Shown: positions 26,946-38,550 of the stretch, in pieces
Numbering within the stretch: the first letter of the stretch is position 1
How the letters are laid out: each line of letters begins with the position of its first letter
DNA from: Phytopseudomonas argentinensis
GTDB taxonomy: Bacteria; Pseudomonadota; Gammaproteobacteria; Pseudomonadales; Pseudomonadaceae
Assembly: GCF_900113905.1 (NCBI RefSeq)
Contig: NZ_FORC01000002.1
Span: 668,772-732,771, forward strand
Direction of reading: 5' to 3'
DNA length: 64,000 bases
Made by a program: the position numbers and the translations under genes
Notes under the pieces: generated by a model
What the model was told of the DNA's origin: nothing
What the model saw: only the letters and a program-made list of their open reading frames with translations
The model's database searches: none

Positions 26946-27053
26946 CATGTTACGAGAGCTGATCCGCGCATTCAACCCGTGCGTGCATCAGCCTTTTGCT
27001 GCCCTGCACGCCTGAGGCCGGGGGTAGCGCTACGGCGCTCAAGGTGAGGGTGG

Positions 27054-27235
27054 CTACAGCTGCCCGGCATCGCGCTCCAGCAGGCGGGCAGACTCCTCGA
27101 CCTGCAGGCGGCTGAAAGAGCGTTCGCGGGTCGACCGGTGGAGCAGCAGGATGCGTGGCTTGTAGGTGCTGTGGTCGTTGCCCGACACAACGCGATGGCC
27201 AGCTGCGGATTGAGGTCGGGAAGTTCGCTGGACAT
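27054..27235 (-). pseudogene. arsH remnant (N-terminal fragment, frameshifted)
   Basis: An ATG 11 bp after arsC starts MSSELPDLNPQLAIAL, as expected for ArsH, the NADPH-FMN oxidoreductase of organoarsenical resistance. After about 18 codons the homology moves to another frame, reading YKPRILLLHRSTRERSFSRL, then VEESARLLERDAGQL and a stop at 27056-27054. The motif is the ArsH flavin-binding segment (normally LLLYGSTRERSFSR, here His-Arg in place of Tyr-Gly). Intact ArsH is about 230-240 residues, so some three quarters is missing. The ars operon has therefore lost its fourth gene by frameshift and 3' deletion. Confidence 0.75.
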
Positions 27236-27245
27236 GGGGCTTCGT

Positions 27246-27716
27246 TCAAAGGCAGCCGATGCGCTCCAGTTCGTACCTGAGCTCGTCACGACTGAGGGCG
27301 TCGAACGAGAGGTCGAGAAAGGCCCGGCAGCGCTGTTCGATGCGCGCCAGGGTGGCGGCGAAGGCCGCATCGACGCAGACCTCGTCGCCACGCACCTCGG
27401 ACGGATCCTCCAGCCCCCAGTGGGCTTTCAGCGCCGGCCCGAAATACACGGGACAAGCCTCGCCCGCCGCCTTGTCGCATACGGTGATGACGATATCGGG
27501 CGGGTCGCCGGCGAAAGCGTCGTTACCCTTGCTGCTGAGGCCTGCGGTTGCGATACCGGCGCGCTCCAGGGTGGCCAGGCTGCGCGGCAGCACCTGCCCC
27601 CTGGGAAAGCTGCCAGCACTTACCGCCGTGAAGCCCTCAGGTGCCAGGTGGTTGAACAGCGCCTCGGAAAGAATGCTGCGACAGCTGTTGGCCGTGCACA
27701 TGAAAAGTACTCGCAT
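27246..27716 (-). CDS. arsC: Arsenate reductase ArsC (thioredoxin-coupled, LMW-PTP fold)
   Basis: A 156-residue enzyme that reduces arsenate to arsenite. The phosphatase-like loop is MCTANSCRS (Cys7, Cys12, Arg13), and two further cysteines in VCDKAAGEACPV provide the disulfide relay used by thioredoxin-coupled ArsC. I chose the ATG at 27716 because the catalytic loop must be near the N-terminus and an AGGAG lies 6 bp upstream. It follows arsB by 26 bp in the operon arsR-arsB-arsC-(arsH remnant). Confidence 0.93.
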   Translation of the reverse strand: MRVLFMCTANSCRSILSEALFNHLAPEGFTAVSAGSFPRGQVLPRSLATLERAGIATAGLSSKGNDAFAGDPPDIVITVCDKAAGEACPVYFGPALKAHWGLEDPSEVRGDEVCVDAAFAATLARIEQRCRAFLDLSFDALSRDELRYELERIGCL

Positions 27717-27742
27717 ACGTGCTCCTGTCGGCAACGCTGGTG

Positions 27743-29026
27743 TCAAAGGCTCAGGCGTAGCGCCAGTGCCGAAAGGGTGATGAGCAGAACCGGAAAGGTC
27801 AGCAGGGCGCCAACCCTGAAGTAGTAGCCCCAGGTGATGCGGATGCCCTTGCGGTGCAGCACGTGAAGCCAGAGCAGAGTAGCCAGGCTGCCTATCGGGG
27901 TGATTTTCGGCCCCAGGTCGCAGCCGATGACATTGGCGTAGATCATCGCCTCGCGTACCAGGCCGCCGCTGTCGGTGGCATCGATCGCCAGCGCGCCGAT
28001 GAGGACGCTGGGCAGGTTGTTCATCACCGACGACAACAGCGCAGACACCAGCCCTGTGCCCAGGGCGGCCGCCCAGATGCCATGCCCGGCGAAGCGGTCG
28101 AGCAGGTGCGTCAGATAGTTGGTGAGGCCGGCATTGCTCAACCCATAGACCACCAGGTACATGCCCAGGGAAAACACCACGATTTGCCAGGGCGCCTCAC
28201 GCAGCACGCGGCCGGTGGCGATGATGCGTCCGCGCGCGGCGACCAGCAACAGCAGTGCAGCGCAGGCCGCCGCCACGGCGCTGACCGGGACGCCCAGCGG
28301 TTCGAGCACGAACATCCCGACCAGCAGAAGCCCCAGAACCCACCAGCCGAACACGAAGGTCGCACGGTCGCGGATAGCCGCCTGTGGCGCCTTCAGGTCG
28401 GCCAGGGCGTAGGTGGCGGGCACGTCCCGGCGAAAGTACAGGGATAGCACCAGCAAGGTGGCCGCCACGCTGGCCAGGGTGACGGGCACCATGACCGAGG
28501 CGTAGCGAGCGAACCCCAACCCGAAGAAGTCGGCCGAGACGATGTTCACCAGGTTCGACACCACCAGCGGCAGGCTGGCGGTGTCGGCAATGAAGCCCGC
28601 CGCCATCACGAATGCCAGGGTGGCGCCCGGCGAAAAGCGCAGCGCGACCAGCAGGGAGATGACGATGGGGGTAAGGATCAAGGCCGCGCCGTCATTGGCG
28701 AACAAGGCCGACACGGCAGCGCCAAGCAGCACGATGAAGGCGTACAGGCGCCGGCCGTTGCCATTGGCCCAGCGTGCCACGTGCAGGGCCGTCCACTCGA
28801 AGAACCCGGCCTCGTCCAGCAGCAGGCTGATGATGATGATCGCGATGAACGCGGCGGTGGCATTCCACACTACGGCCCAGACCGTGGGAATGTCTTGCAG
28901 CGACACCGCGCCGACGGCGAGGGCCAGGGCGGCGCCGATGCTCGCGCTCCAGCCCACGCCCAAACCTTTGGGCTGCCAGATCACCAGGGTGAGCGTGAAG
29001 GCGAAAACGGCTGCTGCTATCAGCAT
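27743..29026 (-). CDS. arsB: Arsenite efflux permease ArsB
   Basis: A 427-residue membrane protein with about 12 hydrophobic segments, the usual ArsB length. Family signatures include [20 protein letters not shown] at the N-terminus and [20 protein letters not shown] and [16 protein letters not shown] later. It exports arsenite and antimonite using the proton gradient. The start at 29026 lies 19 bp after arsR. No arsA ATPase gene is present. It is the middle gene of the ars operon. Confidence 0.95.
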   Translation of the reverse strand: MLIAAAVFAFTLTLVIWQPKGLGVGWSASIGAALALAVGAVSLQDIPTVWAVVWNATAAFIAIIIISLLLDEAGFFEWTALHVARWANGNGRRLYAFIVLLGAAVSALFANDGAALILTPIVISLLVALRFSPGATLAFVMAAGFIADTASLPLVVSNLVNIVSADFFGLGFARYASVMVPVTLASVAATLLVLSLYFRRDVPATYALADLKAPQAAIRDRATFVFGWWVLGLLLVGMFVLEPLGVPVSAVAAACAALLLLVAARGRIIATGRVLREAPWQIVVFSLGMYLVVYGLSNAGLTNYLTHLLDRFAGHGIWAAALGTGLVSALLSSVMNNLPSVLIGALAIDATDSGGLVREAMIYANVIGCDLGPKITPIGSLATLLWLHVLHRKGIRITWGYYFRVGALLTFPVLLITLSALALRLSL

Positions 29027-29045
29027 GATGGGCTCCCTAACAGGT

Positions 29046-29393
29046 TCAGCAACAACTGGCGGCACGCGCGGGGCGCCCCACCATCTTTTTCAGGCGAGCG
29101 GTACAGGCCTTCATCCAGGCAGCATTGCCGCCTGCCGTGGCGCTCAGCACCTCGTTGAACCAGCGGGGAAGATCAGGATTGAGCCGGTAGTAGACCCATT
29201 GCCCCTGGCGGCGATCCAGCAGCAGCCCGGCGCTGCGAAGCTGCGCCAGGTGGCGACTGACCTTGGGCTGGTTGTCGTCCAGCGCGCACGTCAGTTCGCA
29301 GACGCACAGCTCGCCATGCTGGGCAATCAGCAGGATGGCGCGTGCGCGGGTCTCGTCGGCGAGGCACTTGAAGGCTTCGGGTGGTGTGAGCAT
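29046..29393 (-). CDS. arsR: Arsenic-responsive repressor ArsR
   Basis: A 115-residue ArsR/SmtB winged-helix repressor. Cys30 and Cys32 in [11 protein letters not shown] form the As(III)-binding site on the recognition helix, followed by [20 protein letters not shown]. The tail carries further cysteines (ARAASCC). The ATG at 29393 is the first that fits the domain start. It leads the ars operon and should repress it from the operator just upstream until arsenite binds. Confidence 0.93.
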   Translation of the reverse strand: MLTPPEAFKCLADETRARAILLIAQHGELCVCELTCALDDNQPKVSRHLAQLRSAGLLLDRRQGQWVYYRLNPDLPRWFNEVLSATAGGNAAWMKACTARLKKMVGRPARAASCC

Positions 29394-29402
29394 GGCATTT
29401 AC

Positions 29403-29914
29403 ATGTGTACATACGAATATGCGGATAATCACATATACATGAGGATTCTGCCAATACGCATTCGGTTGGCTGGAGGGTTCCGGGCACAGGGGGCAGGGCT
29501 GCATGGCTAAGCAAGGTTTCACAGCGCCTGGAACCCGCGGCTTCGGATCGGCTCCTGTACTCCCCGCAATGCAAGCGGACACGACAACTTGCGGAGGCGG
29601 ATGGCGAACCGGGCAGGGGAGAAACCGGCAAGAAGTACCTGCAGTCGGATGCTGCTAGCGAGGACATCTCCAGCTATCGGATGGACTCGATCTGGATCGT
29701 TACTCACTGTGAGCAGCTTTTTCATCCTCGCGCCCAGCCACGCCTTCTACTACTAATGGATAGGAGGCAGATCGAGTGCCGGTAATATCATATTGATATC
29801 TCTTGCTAGCCTAATGGGCTATGCGCGGCGTGCACCGTTAGGGACAAGCCGAGGTTGCCTATCCGCTATTGGGTATGGAGCCTTTTTGTCCAAGCGGCGC
29901 TGATTCCCACTGCC
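29403..29914. other. Roughly 500-bp region without a gene, with a 15-bp palindrome
   Basis: Between arsR and the chemoreceptor remnant I see no supported gene. ATATCA-TAT-TGATAT at 29785-29799 is a perfect palindrome in otherwise GC-rich DNA. It could be an operator left from whatever gene stood before the remnant. Confidence 0.4.
29417..29436 (-). promoter_or_regulatory. Putative ArsR operator
   Basis: ATATG-N10-CATAT lies 24 bp before arsR in an AT-rich tract (ACATACGAATATGCGG). ArsR sites are commonly AT-rich imperfect repeats overlapping the promoter. This is the only such element in the leader. Confidence 0.4.
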
Positions 29915-29917
29915 TAC

Positions 29918-30265
29918 GAAATACGGGCGCTTGCCCACAAGACTGAGCAGTCGACGCGTAGAGTCGAGGCCATGATTGGCCATATCGAAACGGATACGGC
30001 CCAGGCGGTTCATTCCATGGACAGCAGCAATGACCTCGCCAACAGACCCAGGATGTGGCTCAGGGCGCCGGGTCCGCCTTGCAACAGCTCATCGAATCGG
30101 TTGGCAATCACCGAGCGCAACCTGATGATCGCCAGTGCCACCGAGGAGCAAACTCACGTGGCACGAGAGGTCGACCGTAGTTTGCTGAACATTAGTGATC
30201 TCTCGCTGCAGAACTCCGCAGGATCGGAGCAAGCCAACTCGGCGAGCCGGGCACTTTCGGACTAG
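29918..30265 (+). pseudogene. Methyl-accepting chemotaxis protein fragment
   Basis: Only the C-terminal signalling helix of an MCP remains: EIRALAHKTEQSTRRVEAMI, then HSMDSSNDLAN. A 1-base shift moves the reading to QTQDVAQGAGSALQQLIESV in the next frame and back again to NLMIASATEEQTHVAREVDR and SLLNISDLSLQNSAGSEQ. The membrane, ligand and HAMP regions and the conserved hairpin are absent, and the end is cut at SRALSD. The upstream DNA (VWSLFVQAALIPTAY) is unrelated, so a deletion joined it. It is distinct from the chemoreceptor at 16624. Confidence 0.8.
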
Positions 30266-30376
30266 CGCGTGATCTGCCAGGCACGGTGGCGCGCTTCAGC
30301 GTCTAGATTGATTCAAGGCCATGCCTGAAACGCCAGGCCATAGCCCGCTACCTGATACTGCGAGAGCCCATTGCCC

Positions 30377-34459
<4,083 letters not shown>

Positions 34460-34463
34460 AGCT

Positions 34464-35459
34464 ATGGAACATGCTGCGACCATATTGATTGTTGACGATG
34501 ATGTTTCGGCCGTCCGTACCCTCAGCAAGGCTATCGCGGGGCTGGGCCGGATCTTTTTTGCCACTCAGGGTGACGCCGCCGTCGAACTGGCGCGCGACCA
34601 GAAGCCTGACCTGATACTGCTGGACGCGGAGATGCCAGGCATCAGCGGCTTCGAGGTATGTCGCATCCTCAAAGAGGACCCGTCGACCAGCAACATTCCG
34701 GTGATCTTCGTCACTGCCCATACCGAAACCGATAGGGAGGAGGAGGGCCTGGCGCTCGGGGCCGTGGATTTCATCGGCAAGCCAATCCGTCCGGCCATCG
34801 TGGCCGCGCGCGTCAAAACCCATCTCTATCTCAAATTGGCAATGGACAGGTTGAATCGCCAGGCGCAGACCGATGGCATGACGGGCCTGGCCAATCGGCG
34901 TGCACTGGATCAGACGATCGCCCGTGAATGGCAGTCGGTGTTGCGCACTCAACGTGCGTTTTCCCTCTTGCTGCTCGATATCGATTTCTTCAAGCGCTAC
35001 AACGATCACTATGGTCATCTCATGGGCGATGAATGCCTGATCGCGGTTGCACGGGCGCTTGCGGGTTGCGCAGAGCGCCCCATGGATCTGGCCGCCCGAT
35101 ACGGCGGAGAGGAGTTCGTCATTGTGCTACCGGAAACCACGCGCGATGGAGCATGTCAGGTGGCCACGAAAATCATCGAAAGCGTACGTGCCTTGAACAT
35201 ACCCCATGCTGCAAGCGAGCTGGGCATCGTCACCGTTTCAGTGGGCGCGGCGAGTTTCGACGCGGACAGCGGCGGTTGGAGCCTGCTGGAAAATGCGTCA
35301 GCTAACCCGCCGGGCTTGAAGTTCAGTGCCAGCGAGTTGCTCTGTGTGGCGGACAAGGCGCTGTATGCCGCGAAACAAGCCGGGCGTAACAGCAGCCGTT
35401 TCGAGGCGATAGAGGCAAGAAGCGCCGAAAAAGTCGGCCCCGTCACGGGAGGCAACTGA
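34464..35459 (+). CDS. REC-GGDEF response regulator, diguanylate cyclase
   Basis: A 331-residue response regulator that should make c-di-GMP on phosphorylation. The receiver has DDD at 11-13, Asp54 in LILLDAEMPG and Lys in FIGKPI. The GGDEF domain has the active-site GGEEF at 214-218 and an intact inhibitory site RPMD five residues upstream, so product feedback is expected. It is the second gene of an operon with the CHASE hybrid kinase, whose Hpt domain is the natural phosphodonor. The organisation is WspR-like but without the Wsp chemosensory genes. Confidence 0.94.
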   Translation: MEHAATILIVDDDVSAVRTLSKAIAGLGRIFFATQGDAAVELARDQKPDLILLDAEMPGISGFEVCRILKEDPSTSNIPVIFVTAHTETDREEEGLALGAVDFIGKPIRPAIVAARVKTHLYLKLAMDRLNRQAQTDGMTGLANRRALDQTIAREWQSVLRTQRAFSLLLLDIDFFKRYNDHYGHLMGDECLIAVARALAGCAERPMDLAARYGGEEFVIVLPETTRDGACQVATKIIESVRALNIPHAASELGIVTVSVGAASFDADSGGWSLLENASANPPGLKFSASELLCVADKALYAAKQAGRNSSRFEAIEARSAEKVGPVTGGN

Positions 35460-35654
35460 GCTACCGCTGCTCGCGCCATCTCTCGCGAGGCTTGGGGTGA
35501 AGTCGGTGCCTGCGCCGAGGGGTATCCACGATTTGCCATCGTGAGAGGAGCCTGGGTGTTCTAGAGCTCTGTGGGCCGACGCGCTCCCTGCACCTGAACG
35601 CCGTGTCCTGCTCTGAAGTCAAAACTACCTTAGCCATGCTCTTCAAGGTGCGTA

Positions 35655-36425
35655 ATGAGTTTGATACCCGGATTGAACGGCGCAGCCCAGGTGCTGATAG
35701 GCGGAGCCAGCCGAGGTATCGGCCTGGCACTGTGCGCGGCATTGCTCGCTCGCGATGATGTGGCTCAGGTATGGGCGCTAGCGCGCAACGCTGGCACCTC
35801 TCCGGAGTTGGCAAGGCTCGCCGAGCAATATGGCCAGCGCCTGAAGCGGGTCGACTGCGACCTGCGCGATGAGCGATCCCTTGAAACGCTGGTGAGCGAG
35901 AGGCTTGCAGGATGCGAGCATCTGCACCTGGTCATCAGTGCGCTGGGCATTCTTCATCAGGACGGCGCAAAAGCTGAAAAGGGCCTGTCGCAGCTGACGC
36001 TGGCGAGCCTGCAAGCAAGCTTCGCGACCAATACCTTTGCACCTATCCTGCTGCTCAAGCACCTGCTGCCATTGTTGCGTAGACAACCGACTACCTTCGC
36101 GGCGCTTTCGGCGAGGGTCGGCTCCATCGGCGATAACCGATTGGGCGGCTGGTACAGCTACAGGGCCAGCAAGGCGGCGCTCAACCAACTGCTGCACACC
36201 GCGAGTATCGAGTTGAGGCGCCTGAATCCGGCCGCGACCGTCCTGGCGCTACACCCAGGCACGACAGACACGGACCTGTCCAAGCCATTCCAGGCCAAGG
36301 TGCCTGAAGGACAGCTATTCGAACCGGCATTCTCGGCGGATCGCCTTATCGAGCTGGTCGGCGCACATGGCCCCGACGACAGCGGTACCTTCTGGGCCTG
36401 GGACAACAAGCCGATTGTCTGGTGA
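35655..36425 (+). CDS. Short-chain dehydrogenase/reductase (CsgA/C-factor-like)
   Basis: A 256-residue Rossmann-fold oxidoreductase with the cofactor loop GGASRGIGLALC (16-27), an NAG-like segment ISALGIL near 94 and the catalytic pair Tyr169 and Lys173 in YSYRASKAA. A serine upstream (ALSARVGSIG) completes the triad. Length and tail (PGTTDTDLSKPF) resemble the SDR group around C-factor and YciK-like proteins found widely in Pseudomonas. The substrate is unknown. It is separated by about 195 bp from the cyclase gene, so probably has its own promoter. Confidence 0.88.
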   Translation: MSLIPGLNGAAQVLIGGASRGIGLALCAALLARDDVAQVWALARNAGTSPELARLAEQYGQRLKRVDCDLRDERSLETLVSERLAGCEHLHLVISALGILHQDGAKAEKGLSQLTLASLQASFATNTFAPILLLKHLLPLLRRQPTTFAALSARVGSIGDNRLGGWYSYRASKAALNQLLHTASIELRRLNPAATVLALHPGTTDTDLSKPFQAKVPEGQLFEPAFSADRLIELVGAHGPDDSGTFWAWDNKPIVW

Positions 36426-36734
36426 GCCACCGCATGGCAAGGCCGAATATGGCTATCGGCCGTCCCGGTCCACTTGGGCGACAGCGATCGCCAGCTGCCG
36501 GGGGGAGGGGATCAAGGGTAGGGGCAACGGGGCCTGCGTCACTTGCTCGTGCCTGCCGGTCTGCCGGCTCGGGCAGTCATACCCAGTCGCCGTTCTTGCA
36601 GCCTCCACGAGAGGTATGTCGGCAGCGGGTCTTGACTGAAGTGCAGGGTTCGGCCGACTTTAGCCCGGCATGCAGATCGCTTCTTCGCGCGGACGTTATC
36701 AACGCCCCCAATCATGAATGCCTGGAGTGCCCGA
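36426..36734. other. 309-bp intergenic region, nothing recognised
   Basis: Between the SDR gene and the DUF1349 gene I see no supported frame, strong hairpin or operator. A promoter for the next gene must lie here. Confidence 0.4.
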
Positions 36735-37319
36735 ATGGATATCGATTTCAGAAATGGACAATGGCTGAATGCTCCCGCCACCGCAGAGGCCTGCGAACAC
36801 AGCCTGACGCTGACAACCGATCGACAAACGGATTTTTGGCGAGAGACCCATTATGGGTTTATCCGCGACACGGGGCATTTCCTGGGTGTTACCACCGCCG
36901 ACGGTTTCACGGCGAAAATCCGCGTTCAGGGCCAATTCCGCTCCTTGTACGACCAGGCTGGCCTGATGGTGCGTATCGACGAGAAGCGCTGGGTAAAGAC
37001 CGGGGTCGAGTACACCGATGGGCAGGCGTTTCTGAGCACGGTCGTCACCGACGGCAAGTCGGATTGGTCGGTCTCACAGCCTTTCAAGGAGTTGGAGGAT
37101 TTTTACATCCGCGTCACGCTTTCCAAGGGTGCGATGCGCATTCAAGCGTCCCGTGACGCACGCTTCTGGCCACTTCTGCGGCTGGCCCACTTCCCGGTCG
37201 TAGATACTTACCAGGTTGGACCTACTGCCTGCACGCCGGAACGAAGCGGGCTCGTTGTGCGCTTCTCGGAATTTGAAATTAACCCGGCCATCACCAAAGA
37301 CCTTCACGACCTGACTTGA
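36735..37319 (+). CDS. DUF1349 family protein (concanavalin-like fold)
   Basis: A 194-residue cytoplasmic protein of the DUF1349 family. Typical segments are DFWRETHYGFIRDTGH and FRSLYDQAGLMVRIDEKRWV, followed by KTGVEYTDGQ and RDARFWPLLRLAHFP. The fold is a lectin-like beta sandwich; related proteins are annotated as YeaK- or Ree1-like and have no proven enzymatic role. I prefer ATG 36735 (GGAG 8 bp upstream) to 36714, since the domain begins at once. It is convergent with soxR. Confidence 0.85.
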   Translation: MDIDFRNGQWLNAPATAEACEHSLTLTTDRQTDFWRETHYGFIRDTGHFLGVTTADGFTAKIRVQGQFRSLYDQAGLMVRIDEKRWVKTGVEYTDGQAFLSTVVTDGKSDWSVSQPFKELEDFYIRVTLSKGAMRIQASRDARFWPLLRLAHFPVVDTYQVGPTACTPERSGLVVRFSEFEINPAITKDLHDLT

Positions 37320-37442
37320 GCGCGCGATCTGCCACGAGCTCGGCTTGGCATGACAGCCATCAAGATGGCCACTGTGATCTCCCGCAAGCGGCCTTCTTTG
37401 GCCGCCCACCGCTGGATAACGGGCCTGCATGGAGCCCGCCGG

Positions 37443-37844
37443 CTAGGTTCTTAGCGGGCAGTTGCTCAAGGAGAGGCATCCACAATCGATGCATGAGTCC
37501 AGCTTGTTTCTAAGCACCATCAGCGAGTCGATTCGACTATCCAGGTCAGATTGCCAGTGCTGCGAAAGCACGCTCCAGTCCGCTGCGGTGGGGGTACGGT
37601 TTGCCGGCAGAGCAGCGAAACGCTCGGCTATCTCATTCAGCGATATGCCGATTTGCTGGGCGATCTTGATGATTGCAATCCGCCGCAATACATCCTTCTG
37701 ATACCGACGCTGATTGCCAGCGCTGCGGTACGCACTGATCAGACCTTTCGCTTCGTAGAAATGAAGCGCCGACACGTTGATCTTGCACTGCTCAGCGACC
37801 TCTGCAGGTGTGAGTAGGGCTATTCGACTCCTCGGTTGGGACAT
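37443..37844 (-). CDS. soxR: Redox-sensitive activator SoxR
   Basis: A 133-residue MerR-family protein that matches SoxR closely: LLTPAEVAEQCKINVSALHF, YEAKGLISAYRSAGNQRRY and a [2Fe-2S] cluster motif CIDCGCLSLSNC (Cys118, 121, 123, 129). Oxidation of the cluster by redox-cycling drugs or phenazine-like pigments turns on target promoters. The start at 37844 excludes an upstream in-frame extension that would cross the sox box. In Pseudomonas SoxR controls a few transport and oxidoreductase genes directly and not a SoxS regulon. Here the divergent target is ridA. The length, about 20 residues below E. coli SoxR, reflects a short tail. Confidence 0.95.
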   Translation of the reverse strand: MSQPRSRIALLTPAEVAEQCKINVSALHFYEAKGLISAYRSAGNQRRYQKDVLRRIAIIKIAQQIGISLNEIAERFAALPANRTPTAADWSVLSQHWQSDLDSRIDSLMVLRNKLDSCIDCGCLSLSNCPLRT

Positions 37845-37846
37845 GC

Positions 37847-37877
37847 TTGACCTCAACTTAACTTGAGGTTGGATACT
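37847..37877 (+). promoter_or_regulatory. Sox box and promoter between soxR and ridA
   Basis: ACCTCAA-CTTAAC-TTGAGGT at 37850-37869 has perfect 7-bp arms and matches the known SoxR site CCTCAAGTTAACTTGAGG at all but one position. It sits between TTGACC (37847-37852) and GATACT (37872-37877), a 19-bp spacer pointing at ridA. This is a textbook SoxR-activated promoter. Confidence 0.9.
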
Positions 37878-37903
37878 AGCCGCCCCAACCTTAGGAGCGA
37901 TAC

Positions 37904-38323
37904 ATGAACGTGTTAACGTCCCAACCGGCATTCCAACTATCCAATCCTGATGCGCTTTACGATCCCACGACCAATGGATATTCCCATCTGGCCCAGGTAA
38001 ACGGCGGTGCCCGACTGGTATTTGTTGCCGGCCAAGGCGGCGAGGATCGCAACGGTACCTTATCGGCATCGTTCTCCGAGCAGGCAAGGCAAGCGCTTGC
38101 GAATGTGCAGTCGGCATTAGCCTCCCAAGGCGCAGGCTTGCAAAACGTTTTCAAGCTGACGCTACTGATCGTCGATCATTCCGAAGAGAAGCTGCGGGCT
38201 TGGGTGGCGGAAGCTGATCGCGCCTGGGGTGACCAGATGAAACCTGCCTGCACGCTAATTCCAGTGCCGCGCCTTGCGCTTGAAGGCATGCATGTTGAGA
38301 TCGAGGCAATCGCGGCGCTGTGA
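37904..38323 (+). CDS. RidA/YjgF family protein under SoxR control
   Basis: A 139-residue RidA-family protein (trimeric, cytoplasmic). The conserved arginine that binds enamine/imine carboxylates lies in IPVPRLALEGMHVEIEAIA, and the N-terminal VAGQGGEDRNG resembles the family GQ/G motif. RidA enzymes deaminate reactive enamines, and some act as chaperones under oxidative chlorination. The sox box directly upstream implies induction by redox-cycling compounds, which is unusual for this family. The stop at 38323 overlaps the open frame of the following kinase. Confidence 0.9.
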   Translation: MNVLTSQPAFQLSNPDALYDPTTNGYSHLAQVNGGARLVFVAGQGGEDRNGTLSASFSEQARQALANVQSALASQGAGLQNVFKLTLLIVDHSEEKLRAWVAEADRAWGDQMKPACTLIPVPRLALEGMHVEIEAIAAL

Positions 38324-38550
38324 CACCGGCCCTGGCCATCTCGCTTCCACATGAGCTGGCCTACTCATCAGCGTGCCGGCAGCACTTTCAAACCACAGCT
38401 GTATCTTGCCTGGGCGTCGGCTTCTGGCCGACAGCTGCCTCTACTGGCGGCCTATCGGCGATAATGCTGGCTGGTGCATGCGGCCAATCTTATGATGGGC
38501 TGGTGATTGGATTGAGGTGTCGCGCCTGTGGCGCTAGTGAGGGCCAAATT

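Noticed and set aside
37443..38117. A longer SoxR starting at 38117
   Set aside because: The extra 91 residues would cross the sox box and overlap ridA antisense; SoxR homology begins at 37844.
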